NCBI GenBank assembly: GCA_963841455.1
Contig: CAWJCU010000006.1
Location: 5,458-69,457 of the forward strand
Origin: JAWVFM01 sp963841455
GTDB taxonomy: Bacteria > Actinomycetota > Thermoleophilia > Solirubrobacterales > 70-9
DNA: 64,000 bases
Direction of reading: 5' to 3'
The number at the start of each line of letters is the position of its first letter. Position 1 is the first letter of the stretch. Both the position numbers and the translations under genes were made by a program. Below, piece by piece: positions 28,572 through 38,348 of the stretch. The notes under the pieces are model-generated. The model saw only the letters and a program-made list of their open reading frames with translations, was not told the DNA's origin and did no database searches.

Positions 28572-29273
28572 CTAGACGGCGCCGGGGTTACCCGTGTCCT
28601 CGAACTCGAACGGCGGGTACTCCGTGACCATCCAGTACTCGTACGCCTGCGCGCGGACCAGCCAGCGGTAGCTGTTGACGACGAAGCGGAAGAGCCCCTC
28701 CGGATAGTCCTTGGTGAACAGGATGATGAAGACCGTGATGAAGGCGAGGAACGCCGCGACGTAGTACAGAACGGTCGCGACGATGAAGAACGGGATGACC
28801 AGCAGCCAGTGCACGAGCGGCCGCCAGCGATCGACGCCACCCTCCGGATAGTCGATCGTGAGGCGAGCCGGGTAATCGGCAACGTCTTCGAGCGTGAACG
28901 GCGGGTACTCGTCGGTCAGCAGTAAGTAATACGCGGCGACCCGCCATGCCCAACGGTGAACGCCCAGAACGAAGTCGAACATGCCGCGCGGGTAGTTCCG
29001 GGTGAACAGAACGGCGAAGAACGAGATGACGATCACCACGGCCGCGGCGATCCCGAGGAAGACGAGGCAGATGAAGTGCGGGATCAGCAGCAGCCATTTG
29101 ACGAGCGGAAGGAACCGGTTGTACTCCGTCTGGCGAGCGGCGTCGACGCGCACGGGATAGCCGGTGCCGGCCGGCCCGGGCGCCGGCGGCTGGTAGCCGG
29201 GCGGCGGAGGCGGGGGGGCCGCCGGCGGCTCGGCCGGGGGCGGGGGCGGCGGAGGTGCTTGACCTTCAGTCAT
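28572..29273 (-). CDS. DUF4389-like membrane protein with proline-rich N-terminus, paralogue 2
   Basis: 233 residues, starting MTEGQAPPPPPPPAEPP like its neighbour. It has two tandem copies of a membrane module: LFTRNYPRGMFDFVLGVHRW with LLTDEYPPFTLED, and LFTKDYPEGLFRFVVNSYRW with MVTEYPPFEFED. Each module has two hydrophobic segments before it. It is two bases upstream of paralogue 1, so the pair is co-transcribed. Function unknown. Confidence 0.78.
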   Translation of the reverse strand: MTEGQAPPPPPPPAEPPAAPPPPPPGYQPPAPGPAGTGYPVRVDAARQTEYNRFLPLVKWLLLIPHFICLVFLGIAAAVVIVISFFAVLFTRNYPRGMFDFVLGVHRWAWRVAAYYLLLTDEYPPFTLEDVADYPARLTIDYPEGGVDRWRPLVHWLLVIPFFIVATVLYYVAAFLAFITVFIILFTKDYPEGLFRFVVNSYRWLVRAQAYEYWMVTEYPPFEFEDTGNPGAV

Positions 29274-29336
29274 GGGCGCACCCTAGTCGCATCACCGGAT
29301 GTATGCGGACCGCTGGCGGAGGGGCCGGCGGAGTTA

Positions 29337-30332
29337 TTACTCCTCGATCCAGGGCATCATCGATCGCAGGTCCTTGCCGACCTTCTCGACGGGGTGCCCG
29401 GCGGCCTCCTCGCGCATCCGCTGGAAGTTCTCGGCGCCGGCGCGGTTCTCGGCGATCCACTCCTTGGCGAACTCGCCCGACTGGATGTCGGCGAGCACCT
29501 TCTTCATCGCCTCGCGTACCTCGGGCCCCACGACGATTGGCCCCCGCGTCATGTCGCCGTACTCGGCCGTGTTCGAGATCGAGTCGCGCATCCCCTGGAT
29601 CCCGTTCTCGTACATCAGGTCGACGATCAGCTTCAGCTCGTGGAGGCACTCGAAGTAGGCGAGGCGCGGGTCGTAGCCGGCCTCCACAAGCGTCTCGAAG
29701 CCGGCGCGCGCAAGCTCGGTGAGGCCGCCGCAGAGCACCGACTGCTCGCCGAACAGGTCCGTCTCGGTCTCGTCCTTGAACGTGGTCTCGATAACGCCCG
29801 CGCGGCCGCCGCCGATCCCGCTCGCGTAGGCGAGCACGACATCGTGGGCGTTGCCGCTGGCGTCCTGGTGGATCGCCATCAGGCACGGAACGCCCCGGCC
29901 GTCGGCGAACTGGCGGCGGACAAGATGGCCCGGCCCCTTCGGCGCCACCATGCCCACGTCGACACCCGGCGGGGGATCGATCTGGCCGAAGTGGATCGCG
30001 AAGCCGTGCGCGAACAGGAGCAGGTCGCCCTCGGCGATCCCGTCGCGGATCTCTGCGTCCCAGACGTCCGCCTGGCGCTCGTCCGGCAGCAGGATCATCA
30101 CGATGTCGCCCTCGCTCGCAGCGTCGGCGACATCGAGGACCCGCAGGCCCGCGCCCTCCGCGTCGGCCCGGCTCGACGAGTCGGGGCGCAGGCCGACGAC
30201 CACGTCGCAGCCCGAGTCCTTGAGGTTCAGGGCGTGGGCGTGCCCTTGGGACCCGTAGCCGAGGATCGCGATGGTCTTGCCCTCGAGTTGGGTGAGGTCA
30301 GCGTCCTTGTCGTAATAGATGTCGTCGCTCAT
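29337..30332 (-). CDS. ilvC: ketol-acid reductoisomerase, class I
   Basis: NADPH- and Mg-dependent step shared by valine, leucine and isoleucine synthesis. 331 residues, the short class I form. The cofactor motif GYGSQGHAHALNLKDSG lies near residue 25 with the NADPH-specific region GLRPDSSS. Metal ligands lie in ETDLFGEQSVLCGG and YFECLHELKLIVDLMYE. ATG at 30332; no clear ribosome-binding site precedes it, and dispersed element copy B lies 23 bases upstream. Normally next to ilvBN; here the men genes stand between them. Confidence 0.97.
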   Translation of the reverse strand: MSDDIYYDKDADLTQLEGKTIAILGYGSQGHAHALNLKDSGCDVVVGLRPDSSSRADAEGAGLRVLDVADAASEGDIVMILLPDERQADVWDAEIRDGIAEGDLLLFAHGFAIHFGQIDPPPGVDVGMVAPKGPGHLVRRQFADGRGVPCLMAIHQDASGNAHDVVLAYASGIGGGRAGVIETTFKDETETDLFGEQSVLCGGLTELARAGFETLVEAGYDPRLAYFECLHELKLIVDLMYENGIQGMRDSISNTAEYGDMTRGPIVVGPEVREAMKKVLADIQSGEFAKEWIAENRAGAENFQRMREEAAGHPVEKVGKDLRSMMPWIEE

Positions 30333-30354
30333 GGGCGCGACAGGTTAATTGGTG

Positions 30355-30403
30355 CGGGGCTTTAGCCCCGAAAGCAGCGTGTGCGGGCGCCGAAGGCGCC
30401 CGC
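30355..30403 (+). repeat. two-hairpin intergenic element, copy B
   Basis: Hairpin 1 CGGGGC-TTTA-GCCCCG (30355-30370), spacer AAAGCAGCGTGT, hairpin 2 GCGGGCGCC-GAA-GGCGCCCGC (30383-30403). Nearly identical over about 50 bases to copy C at 43683. It lies between the menE stop and the ilvC start. Confidence 0.85.
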
Positions 30404-30430
30404 AGGTGACTTGGCGTTGCGAGGCGAGCC

Positions 30431-31759
30431 TCAGCGGAGGGCCCGCCGGATCAGCTTTCCCGAGGGGGTTCGCGGCAGCTCGGAGACGAACTCGAAGCGC
30501 TTCGGGACCTTGAACGCCGCGAGGTCGGCGGCGCAGTGGCGCCGCAGCGTCTCGGCGTCGAGCGTGGCGTCCGTTGCGGGGCACGACGACCGCCACGACG
30601 GCCTCCTGCCATTCGGAGTCCGGCCTGCCGACCGCGGCGGCGTCGAGCGACGTCGTCGTGGCGCAGAAGGACCTCCTCGACCTCGGCCGGGATCACGTTC
30701 TCGCCGCCGCTGATGATGACGTCGCCGAGGCGGTCCTCGACGTAGCAGGAAGCCCTCCTCGTCGATGCGCCCGAGGTCGCCTGTGTGCAGCCAGCCGTCC
30801 TCGTCGGCGGCGCCGGGCGCGACGGTCGGCCCCTGGACGAGGATCTCGCCGAGGTGGATCCGCAGGTGGGTCGTCAGGAGCGGCCTGCCGGCCGAGCCCA
30901 TGCGGCGATCCGCGTCGCCCGGCGCCAGCGTCGTCACCTGCGATGCGGTCTCCGTCAGCCCGTAGGTCTGCACCACCGTCGCACCCCGGCCGATCGCCTC
31001 CTCGAGGACCGCGACCGGAACCGGCCCGCCCCCGACGAGCACGGCCCGCAGCGGAAGGAGGTCGACGCCTGCGTCGAGCAGGCGCGCGAGCTGCGTCGCG
31101 ACCAGGGAGACCAGGGTCACGCCGTCGCCCTCCAGCGACGTGGCCACCGCGTCGACGTCGAAGCCGTCATGGACGACCGCGGTCGTCCCGTAGATCACCG
31201 ACCGCATGACGATCGAGAGCCCGGACACGTGGTGGAGAGGCAGGCAGCAGAGCCAGCGGTCGGTCGGCTCGACGCCGATGTTGAAGGCGGAGCCGACCGC
31301 GCTCCAGAGGTGGTTCCCGTAGGTGAGTCCGACGGGTCGCGGTCGCCCGGACGTGCCGCTCGTGAGGATGCGGCAGTGGATCGCGTCGAGGTCGTGCTCG
31401 CCGAGGAGCGGCAGATCGGCCTCGGTGAGCGGCGGAGCCTCCTCGTCGGACAGCACCAGGACCGGATTGGCGCGCTCGATCTCGGCGTCGCGCTCGGCCG
31501 CCGCAAGCCTCGGGTTGAGCGGGTAGGCGATCGCACCGAGCTTCATCAGGGCATGGAGGCTCACGACGTGCCGCAGCCCCGGCGGCAACTCGATCACGAC
31601 GACGGCGTCGCGGCGCACTCCCTGTGCGGCGAGGCGCCGCGCGACCGATATCGCCTCCCGCTCGAGCTCGGCGTAGGTCAGCTCGTGGCCGTCAGCGATG
31701 AGCGCGACTCGGTCGGGACAGGTCTCCGCGCGCTGGGTGAGCCAGTTGTCCAGAAGCAT
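30431..31759 (-). CDS. menE: o-succinylbenzoate-CoA ligase, three frameshifts
   Basis: Acyl-CoA synthetase that activates o-succinylbenzoate in menaquinone synthesis. The N-terminal 340 residues are clear: LTYAELEREA, the AMP motif ILTSGTSGRPRPVGLTYGN, VQTYGLTETASQVTTL and WLHTGDLGRIDEEGFL. The next 70 residues read as Arg-rich nonsense unless the frame moves near 30742, 30655 and 30585; then YVEDRLGDVIISGGENVIPA and a normal AMP-ligase C-terminus appear, ending GKLIRRALR in the original frame. Three apparent one-base insertions restore frame. ATG at 31759, 23 bases from divergent menB. Confidence 0.85.
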   Translation of the reverse strand: MLLDNWLTQRAETCPDRVALIADGHELTYAELEREAISVARRLAAQGVRRDAVVVIELPPGLRHVVSLHALMKLGAIAYPLNPRLAAAERDAEIERANPVLVLSDEEAPPLTEADLPLLGEHDLDAIHCRILTSGTSGRPRPVGLTYGNHLWSAVGSAFNIGVEPTDRWLCCLPLHHVSGLSIVMRSVIYGTTAVVHDGFDVDAVATSLEGDGVTLVSLVATQLARLLDAGVDLLPLRAVLVGGGPVPVAVLEEAIGRGATVVQTYGLTETASQVTTLAPGDADRRMGSAGRPLLTTHLRIHLGEILVQGPTVAPGAADEDGWLHTGDLGRIDEEGFLLRRGPPRRRHHQRRRERDPGRGRGGPSAPRRRRSTPPRSAGRTPNGRRPSWRSSCPATDATLDAETLRRHCAADLAAFKVPKRFEFVSELPRTPSGKLIRRALR

Positions 31760-31782
31760 CGTGCGCTTAGATAATTCACGAC
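31760..31782. promoter_or_regulatory. menE/menB divergent promoter
   Basis: The two men starts are only 23 bases apart. The gap contains TTAGATAATT, which gives TAGATA on one strand and TTATCT on the other, good -10 boxes for both. With so little room both mRNAs would be nearly leaderless. No ribosome-binding site is visible before either ATG. Confidence 0.45.
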
Positions 31783-32664
31783 ATGCCCGTGCGCCACAAG
31801 GACGCTCCGTCGGAATCCGACCTGTACGCCCCCATCCAGTGGGTGGACGGCGGCTCGTACGGGGACATCCGGTACGAGACCGCCGACGGGATCGCGAAGA
31901 TCACGATCGACCGGCCCGACCGGCGAAACGCGTTTCGTCCCCAGACCCTGGCCGAGCTTCGCGACGCGTTCGGGCGGGCGCGCGATGACCTGGCCGTCGG
32001 CGCGGTCATCCTCACCGGCGCCGGCACTGAGGCCTTCTGCTCCGGTGGCGACCAGACGATCCGCGGCGACGACGGCTACATCGGCGACGACGAGGTCGCG
32101 TCGAAGGGGGTGGGCCGGCTCGACGTCGGCGACCTGCACGTGCAGATCCGCCGCCTGCCGAAGCCGGTGGTCGCGATGGTCGCCGGCTACGCGGTCGGCG
32201 GCGGGTCACATCCTCCACCTCGTCTGCGACCTGACGATCGCCGCCGACAACGCTCGCTTCGGGCAGACCGGTCCCCGCGTCGGCAGCTTCGACGGCGGCT
32301 TCGGGGCCGGGCTGCTCGCGCGCCAAGTCGGCGCCAAGCGGGCGAAGGAGATCTGGATGCTCTGCCGCCTGTACTCGGCCGAGGAGGCCGAGCGAGATGG
32401 GGCTCGTGAACGCCGTCGTGCCGCTCGCGCGAGCTCGAGCGCGAGACCGTCGCTTGGTGCCGCGAGATGCTCCGCCTCTCCCCCATGGCGCTTCGCCTTC
32501 TGAAGGCGAGCTTCAACGCCGCTGAGGACGGCCTCACGGGCCTCCAGCAGCTCTCCCACGACGCGACCCTCCTCTTCTACATGACCGAGGAGGGCCAGGA
32601 GGGCCGCAACGCCTACGTCGGAGGGCGCGCCGCCGGACTTCTCGAAGTTCCCCGCAGACCGTGA
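31783..32664 (+). CDS. menB: 1,4-dihydroxy-2-naphthoyl-CoA synthase, frameshifted
   Basis: Crotonase-fold enzyme that closes the naphthoquinone ring. The first 140 residues read in frame (ITIDRPDRRNAFRPQTLAEL, CSGGDQTIRGD, VVAMVAGYAVGGG). An extra base near 32206 moves the frame to HILHLVCDLTIAADNARFGQ and SFDGGFGAGLLARQVG. Further shifts near 32393, 32427 and 32633 are needed for EEMGLVNAVVP, LSPMALRLLKASFNAAEDG and the C-terminal DFSKFP block. All conserved blocks survive, so error is likelier than decay. Its stop overlaps the menA GTG (GTGA). Confidence 0.85.
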
Positions 32665-33542
32665 GAATCTGGTTCATGGCCGCGCGGCCGCGGACGCTGC
32701 CCGCGGCGATCGCGCCGGTGCTGGTGGGAAGCGCCGCGGCGCACTACGAGCGCTCGGGCTTTCGCTGGGGCGCCTTCATCGCCGCGCTCGTCGGCTCGAT
32801 CTTCATCCAGATCGGGACGAACCTCGCCAACGACTACTCCGACGCGCGGCGCGGCGCGGACACCGCCGACCGGCTGGGGCCCGTGCGGGTGACGTCGTCC
32901 GGCCTCGTCGCCCCGCGCCGGGTCCTCGTCGCGACCTGGCTCGCATTCGCGGTCGCGGTCGCTTGCCGGCATCTACCTGGCGACCGTCGCCGGCTGGGTG
33001 ATCATCGCGGTCGGCGCGGCCTCGATCCTCGCCGGCGTCCTCTACACGGGGGCCCGCGCCCCTACGGGTACGCGGGCCTCGGCGAGGCGTTCGTCTTCCT
33101 CTTCTTCGGGCTCGTCGCCGTCAACGGGTCCTACTACGTGCAGGTCGAGCAACTCGACTGGCTGCCGTTCGGCCTCTCGCTGGCCGTCGGCTGCCTGGCG
33201 ACGGCGATTCTCGTGGTGAACAACGTGCGCGACATCGATACCGACCGCCGGGCCGGCAAGCGGACGCTCGCCGTTCGGATCGGCCGCGAGGGCGCCCGCG
33301 GCCTCTACCTCGGCCTGATCGCGGCGGCGTACCTGGCGCTGCTCGTCACCGCTCGCGCTGGACGGCGGGCCCTGGTGGGCGGCGCTCGGCCTCGCGTCGG
33401 CCCCGCTCGCGGTTCGGCCGGCGCACGCGCGGTGATGACCCGCACCGACGGGCCGGCGCTGAACGGCGCGCTCGCCGGAACGGGCGCGCTGCTCGGCGCC
33501 TTCAGCCTGCTCGTCTCCGCGGGCCTGGTGATCGCCGCCTGA
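32661..33542 (+). CDS. menA: 1,4-dihydroxy-2-naphthoate polyprenyltransferase, frameshifted
   Basis: Integral membrane UbiA-family enzyme that attaches the polyprenyl tail to make demethylmenaquinone. GTG start at 32661. The N-terminus has AARPRTLPAAIAPVLVG and the Asp-rich site NLANDYSDARRGADT. The second Asp motif is VNNVRDIDTDRRAGKRTLAVRIG. The stretch 32962-33060 reads correctly only after a +1 shift (GIYLATVAGWVIIAVGAASILAGVLYT), with return to frame at a G run near 33050. Another shifted part lies at about 33355-33430. The stop overlaps the menC ATG (TGATG). Confidence 0.85.
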   Translation: MRIWFMAARPRTLPAAIAPVLVGSAAAHYERSGFRWGAFIAALVGSIFIQIGTNLANDYSDARRGADTADRLGPVRVTSSGLVAPRRVLVATWLAFAVAVACRHLPGDRRRLGDHRGRRGLDPRRRPLHGGPRPYGYAGLGEAFVFLFFGLVAVNGSYYVQVEQLDWLPFGLSLAVGCLATAILVVNNVRDIDTDRRAGKRTLAVRIGREGARGLYLGLIAAAYLALLVTARAGRRALVGGARPRVGPARGSAGARAVMTRTDGPALNGALAGTGALLGAFSLLVSAGLVIAA

Positions 33543-34618
33543 TGCGCATCACGGCCGTCGACGTCGTCCCGTTCGCCCTCGACTTCGCCGAGCCCTACGT
33601 CACGGCGCGCGGCAGCCTGCACCGGCGCGAGATGGCTCTCTTGCGCGTGCGGACCGACGGCGGGCTCGAGGGTCTCGGCGAGGCGGTGCCGATGACCCTC
33701 CGGGGAGGCGCAGACCCTGTCCGGCGTGGTCGAGGAGCTCCGCGGCGCCGGGGAGGCGCTGGTCGGGCTCGACCTGTCCGAGCCGCTCGACGAGGGCGCC
33801 CGCCCGCTCGCCGCCGGGCCTGTCGCCGCCCGCCGCGGCGGCGATCGAGATGGCGCGCCTCGACCTCGCCGCGAAGCTCCTCGATCAGCCGCTTTGGAGC
33901 CTGCTCGGCGCGGACGACTGGCGCCCGGTCGAATGCAACGCCACGCTCTCCGCCGGGGGTCCCGGCCAGGTCGCCGCGGACGCGGAGCGCTGGGCCGGGC
34001 TCGGCTTCACGGCCTTCAAGCTGAAGGTTGGGACGCTCGGGGACGTCGGCGCAGGTCGAGGCGGTGCGCAGCACGGTCGGGCCCGACGCCCGGATCCGGG
34101 TCGACGCCAACGGCTCCTGGTCGGTCGACGGCGCGGTCGCGCAGGCTCGCGGCGATGGAGCGTCACGGCATCGAGCTCGCCGAGCAACCCGCCGCGACCC
34201 TCGACGAGCTGGCCGCGGTGACCGCGCGGACGACCGTCGCGATCGCCGCCGACGAGAGCGTCGCGACGTCCGACGATGCCGTGCGGGCGCGTCGGCCTTC
34301 GCGCGTGCGACCTGGCGACCGTGAAGCTCGCGAAGGTCGGCGGCGTCGGGCCCGCGCGGCGCATCGCCGGCGTGCTTCCCGTCTACCTGTCGAGCGCGCT
34401 CGATGGCCCCGTGGGCATCGCGGCCGCGGCCCACCTGGCTCAGGTCCTCGCCCGCCCGCGAGGGCGGGCTCGCCCATGGCCTGGCAACCCAGCTCCTCTT
34501 CGCGGCCACCATCGCGTCGACCGAATGCGAGCTCCGCGAGGGATTCCTCCACCTGCCCGCCGGGCCCGGCCTCGGCGTCGAGATCGACGAGGCGGCGCTC
34601 GAGCGAGCGCGGCTGTAG
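33542..34618 (+). CDS. menC: o-succinylbenzoate synthase, about six frameshifts
   Basis: Enolase-superfamily dehydratase of menaquinone synthesis. Joining frames gives a full-length protein of about 357 residues: MRITAVDVVPFALDFAEPYV, IEMARLDLAAKLLDQPLW, the catalytic-Lys block FTAFKLKVG, metal-site blocks RIRVDANGSW and IELAEQPA, ADESVATSDD, and LATVKLAKVGGVG. The breaks fall near 33714, 33833, 34048, 34147, 34291 and 34459. Each looks like one extra base, and six insertions return the gene to its starting frame at the TAG 34616-34618. Confidence 0.83.
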
Positions 34619-34641
34619 GCGCGGCGACTAGCGTTCCGGGC

Positions 34642-36406
34642 GTGGACCCCACCAACCGCAACACCGCGCTCGCGTCGGCCTTCGTCGAGGAGCTCGCGCG
34701 GTGCGGGCGTTCGCGACGCGGTCATCGCGCCCGGCTCGCGGTCGACGCCGCTGGCCCTGGCCCTCTGGCGCGAGGAGGCGATCGAGGCCCGGGTCCTCGT
34801 CGACGAGCGCTCGGCCGGCTACTTCGCCCTGGGCGCTGCGCAGGCGACCGCGCGGCCGGTCGCCGTGCTCTGCACCTCGGGGACGGCCGCCGCGAACCTC
34901 CATCCCGCAGTCTGCGAGGCCGACGAGTCGAACGTGCCGCTCATCGTGCTCACGGCCGACCGGCCGCCCGAGCTGCGCGGGATCGGCGCCGGTCAGACGA
35001 TCGACCAGCTGAAGCTCTACGGGTCGGCGGTGCGGTGGTTCTGCGAGGTCGGGACCCACGAGGCCGACGACGCCGGTTTGCTCCACCTGCGCTCGGCCGC
35101 GTGCCGCGCCTACGCCTCGGCGGCCGGCGACGCGCGCCCGGGGCCCGTGCACCTGAACCTCGCCTGGCGCGACCCGCTCGGGCCGGAGCCCCATCCCGAC
35201 GACGTCACCGCCTCCTCGCCTCTCGCGCTCGAAGGCCGCGGTGGGAGGCCCCTGACGGCGGTGCCGCGCGGCGGCGGTCCGGCGCCGCGCACGGCGGCCA
35301 TGGACGATGCATGGCCGGCCACGTCCGCGACTACCCTCGCGGCCTCATCGTCTGCGGCCGCCAGCCCGACCCGGCCCTGGCCGAGCCGGTCGCGGCCCTC
35401 GCTCGGGCGGCGGGCTACCCGATCCTCGCCGAGCCAACCTCGCAGCTTCGCCTCGGACCCCACGACCGTGACCTCGTCATCTCGGCCTACGACGCCATCG
35501 CGCGCGTGGGGCGCGACGCCATGGAGCCCGAGTTCATCATCCGCTTCGGGGACATGCCGACGAGCAAGGCGCTGCGCGCCTGGCTCGCGGGGCTCGGCGA
35601 GGTGCCAGCAGGTGGTCTTCGATCCCGGCTTCGGCTGGAGCGAGCCGACCGCGCGGCCGTCGGTCATCGTCCGTACCGACCCGATCGCCCTGGCGAGCGC
35701 CCTCGCCGGCGCGGTGGAGCGAGGGCGAGCGCGGCGGCTGGGCCGCGCGCTGGAGGGCCGCGCGGACGAGGCGGCCGGCGAGGCGGCGGAGGCCGAGCTC
35801 GAGCGACTCGCAGCGCCGAGCGAGCCGGCCGTCCACACCGCGCTCGGCGAGCTCTATGCCGACGGCGACCTCGTCTACACGGCCTCCTCGATGCCGATCC
35901 GCGACCAGGAGTCGTTCCTGCGCCCCGGGCCGCGGCGGTCCGCTTCCTGGCCAACCGCGGCGCCAACGGCATCGACGGCCTCGTCTCCTCGGGGGTCGGC
36001 GCGGCGGCGGCGAGCGGCGCGGCGACCTGGATCGTCACCGGCGACCTCGGCCTCTTCCACGACATGAACGGCCTCGCAGCGCTTCGCCAGGTCGGCGCGC
36101 CGGTGCGGATCGTCGTCCTCGACAACGGCGGCGGCGGCATCTTCGAGCTCCTCCCGCAGGCGGAGCAGGTCGACGCGCGAGGAGTTCGAGGCGCTGTTCG
36201 GCACGCCCGTCGGGCTGGAGGCGCCGCGATCGCGGCGCTTCACGGCATCGCCCATCACCGTGTCGGAGCGCCTGGACGAGCTGGCGCGACGCGGCGGCGG
36301 CCGGGACCTCGTTGATCGAGGTCCCGGTCGACCGCCGGCGCGACGCGGAGCTTCGCCGCCGCCTGGCGAGGCCGCGGCCTGGCCGCCGTCGAGGCGCCGT
36401 CGCTAG
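34642..36406 (+). CDS. menD: 2-succinyl-5-enolpyruvyl-6-hydroxy-3-cyclohexene-1-carboxylate synthase, heavily frameshifted
   Basis: Thiamine-diphosphate enzyme that joins isochorismate and 2-oxoglutarate. GTG at 34642 begins DPTNRNTALASAFVEELA. Across shifting frames one reads VLCTSGTAAANLHPAV, PLIVLTADRPPELRGIGAGQ (N-terminal ThDP domain), EPEFIIRFGDMPTSKALR (middle domain) and GDLGLFHDMNGLAAL, LDNGGGGIFELLPQ (ThDP-Mg site). At least eight breaks are needed, the first near 34707 and others near 35310, 35606, 35712, 35932, 36176, 36230, 36268 and 36306. The C-terminal end near 36406 is approximate. The order menB-A-C-D on one strand is a compact operon. Confidence 0.8.
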
Positions 36407-36852
36407 CTCATCAGCACTTGCAGTTCTTGCTCGTGTAGGCCCTGAGTCTTGCCGACGGCCGACTGTAAGTTCGCCGCGTCGCCCTGGAAGCTCTGCCCCG
36501 CCTGCGCGAGCTCGCTGCGGTGTCTGAGCGTCAGCGATGTTCGGTGGCGAAGTCGTCCATCGCGGTCCTGGATGGTGTCGACGTCCGCCTTCGGCCTCGG
36601 CGGGCGACGCATCGACGACGCTCGACGATCTCGGACCTGAACTTGTCAATGGCGTCCTTGGTGCCCTCCACGTCGGTCGGGCTGGACGTTCGCGAACGGC
36701 TGCTCTGAAGGTGCGCCTTGATCTCCTTGACCTTGTCGCAGAAGGCGGCCGTCGCCGACCCCCGAGCTCAGCTGTCGAATCGCTTGCTGCCACCGCAGGC
36801 GCGCCAGCGCGAGCGCGCAGCAGCCGAGCGTCGCCAGCACCCGCTTCTTCAT
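36403..36852 (-). CDS. small predicted lipoprotein, frameshifted
   Basis: ATG at 36852 follows a strong AGAGAGGGG site. The start MKKRVLATLGCCALALA, with a one-base shift, leads into a lipobox (Ala-Ala-Cys) followed by GGSK. After another shift comes FCDKVKEIKAHLQS, then DVEGTKDAIDKFRSEI and, in a third frame, HRSELAQAGQSFQGDAANLQ. The rest is Ala/Glu/Lys/Gln-rich and likely helical. Total about 145-150 residues. It may be a surface or envelope helper; no family recognised. It lies downstream of menF on the same strand and tail-to-tail with menD. Confidence 0.55.
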
Positions 36853-36925
36853 CCGGCCCCTCTCTTTCGCGTCGGACGCTCGTCGAGACTCCGCGCCGGC
36901 TCGCCGAGCGCGGCGGGCGCGAACC

Positions 36926-38348
36926 CTATACGTCAGCCCGGCGAGGAGCGGGAGCAGCGCGTCGAGCTTCAGCTCGGTCTCGGCGAGCTCGGCGGCGGGG
37001 TCCGAATCGGCGACGATGCCGGCGCCCGCGTAGAGGTGCGCGCTGCGGTCGCGCAGGAGGGCGGAGCGCAGCGCGACGCACATCTCGCCGTCCTCGCTCG
37101 AGTCCATCCATCCCACCGGGCCGGCGTACCAGCCGCGGTCCATGTCCTCGAGCTCCGCGATCGCCGCGAGGGCCGCCTCGCGAGGCTCGCCGCCGACAGC
37201 GGGCGTCGGATGGAGCAGCCCGGCCAGCTCGACGACCGAGCGCGGATCGGAGAGCTGGGCGTGGATCGGGGTCGCGAGGTGCTGGATGTTCGCCACCCGC
37301 ACGACCTGCGGCTCCGGCTCCGAGGCACCCAGATCGAGTGCGGGCGCAGCGCCCGCTCGATCCGGCGGGCGACGATGGCGTGCTCGGAGCGGTCCTTGGC
37401 GCTTCGCAGCAGCCGCTCGCCGAGGTGATCGTCGACCGCCGGGTCGGCGCTGCGCCGCGTCGAGCCGGCCAGCGCCACCGTGGCCGCTCCGGCGCCCTCG
37501 CGGCGGACCAGGAGCTCGGGGCTCGCGCCGACGAAGCGCCCTCGGGCGTGCCGCAGCAGAAGCAGAAGCAGCTCGGGAAGAGCTCGCGGATCCCGCCGTA
37601 GAGCGAGGCGACGTCGTGCGCCGCCGGGCCGTCGACCACCACGTCCCGAGCCAGCACCACCTTCTCGATGGCGCCCGACCGGATTCGCTCGACCGCGCCC
37701 GCCACGGCCTCCTCGTAGCGGTCGGGGGCGAGACGGCTTGCGATGCTCACGCTCCGCGTCGGATGCGGGTCGGCCATCGGCAGCGCCGCGGCGCCCAGCG
37801 AGGCGAGCCGGTGCTCGAGGCGGCGACCGCCCGCTCCGAGTCCCCCCCGTCGTCGTCGCGAGCGTGAGCCAGGTCCGTCCGTCGCGGCGAAGCAGCGAGA
37901 CCTCGGGCAGCATCAGGAGCCCGGGCGGGAACGACGACCACTCGGGGGACTCGCCCCCGCGGGGGCGAACGCGAAGCCGCCGACCCACACCGGCCCGCTC
38001 CGGATGGAAGCCCGTGGGGCTCGTCGGCGACCCGCCCCCGGGTGACCTCGGCGCACGCCCGCGCGGCGTCGGCGAAGCGCTCGTGCCCCGGCGCGACCAC
38101 CTCGGCGGCCGTGCCGAGCGCCGCGAGCGCGAAGCCGCCTCGCTCCGGCTGCTCCCAGCAGAACCAGCGATCGCCCGCCATGCGCGCGCCGAAGACGGCG
38201 GCGCTGGGATCCGGAAGGTCGACCTCGACGGTGACGCTGGCGAGCCGCCGTGCCCTCGACCGGCCTCGACGGCAGCGCGCCCCGAGGGCGACCGCGCGTC
38301 GCGGTATCGAGGGGCGGGGTCAGGATTCTCGGGCCGGCGAGACCGCAT
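36926..38348 (-). CDS. menF: isochorismate synthase, frameshifted
   Basis: Chorismate-binding enzyme feeding menaquinone synthesis. Pieces in three frames join as: ARMAGDRWFCWEQPERGGFA; SFPPGLLMLPEVSLLRRDGR; ERIRSGAIEKVVLARDVVVD; FVGASPELLVRREGAG; LAGSTRRSADPAVDDHLGER; IQHLATPIHAQLSD; LHPTPAVGGEPREAALAAI; and GWYAGPVGWMDSSEDGEMCV with AGAGIVADSDPAAELAETE. These are the standard blocks of the anthranilate/isochorismate synthase family (LxxSTxR, LHPTPAVxG, GxxGAGIVxxSxP). At least five breaks. The start is unclear; an ATG at 38348 inside the end of ilvN is one choice, and the stop at 36926 needs one more shift. Confidence 0.8.
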
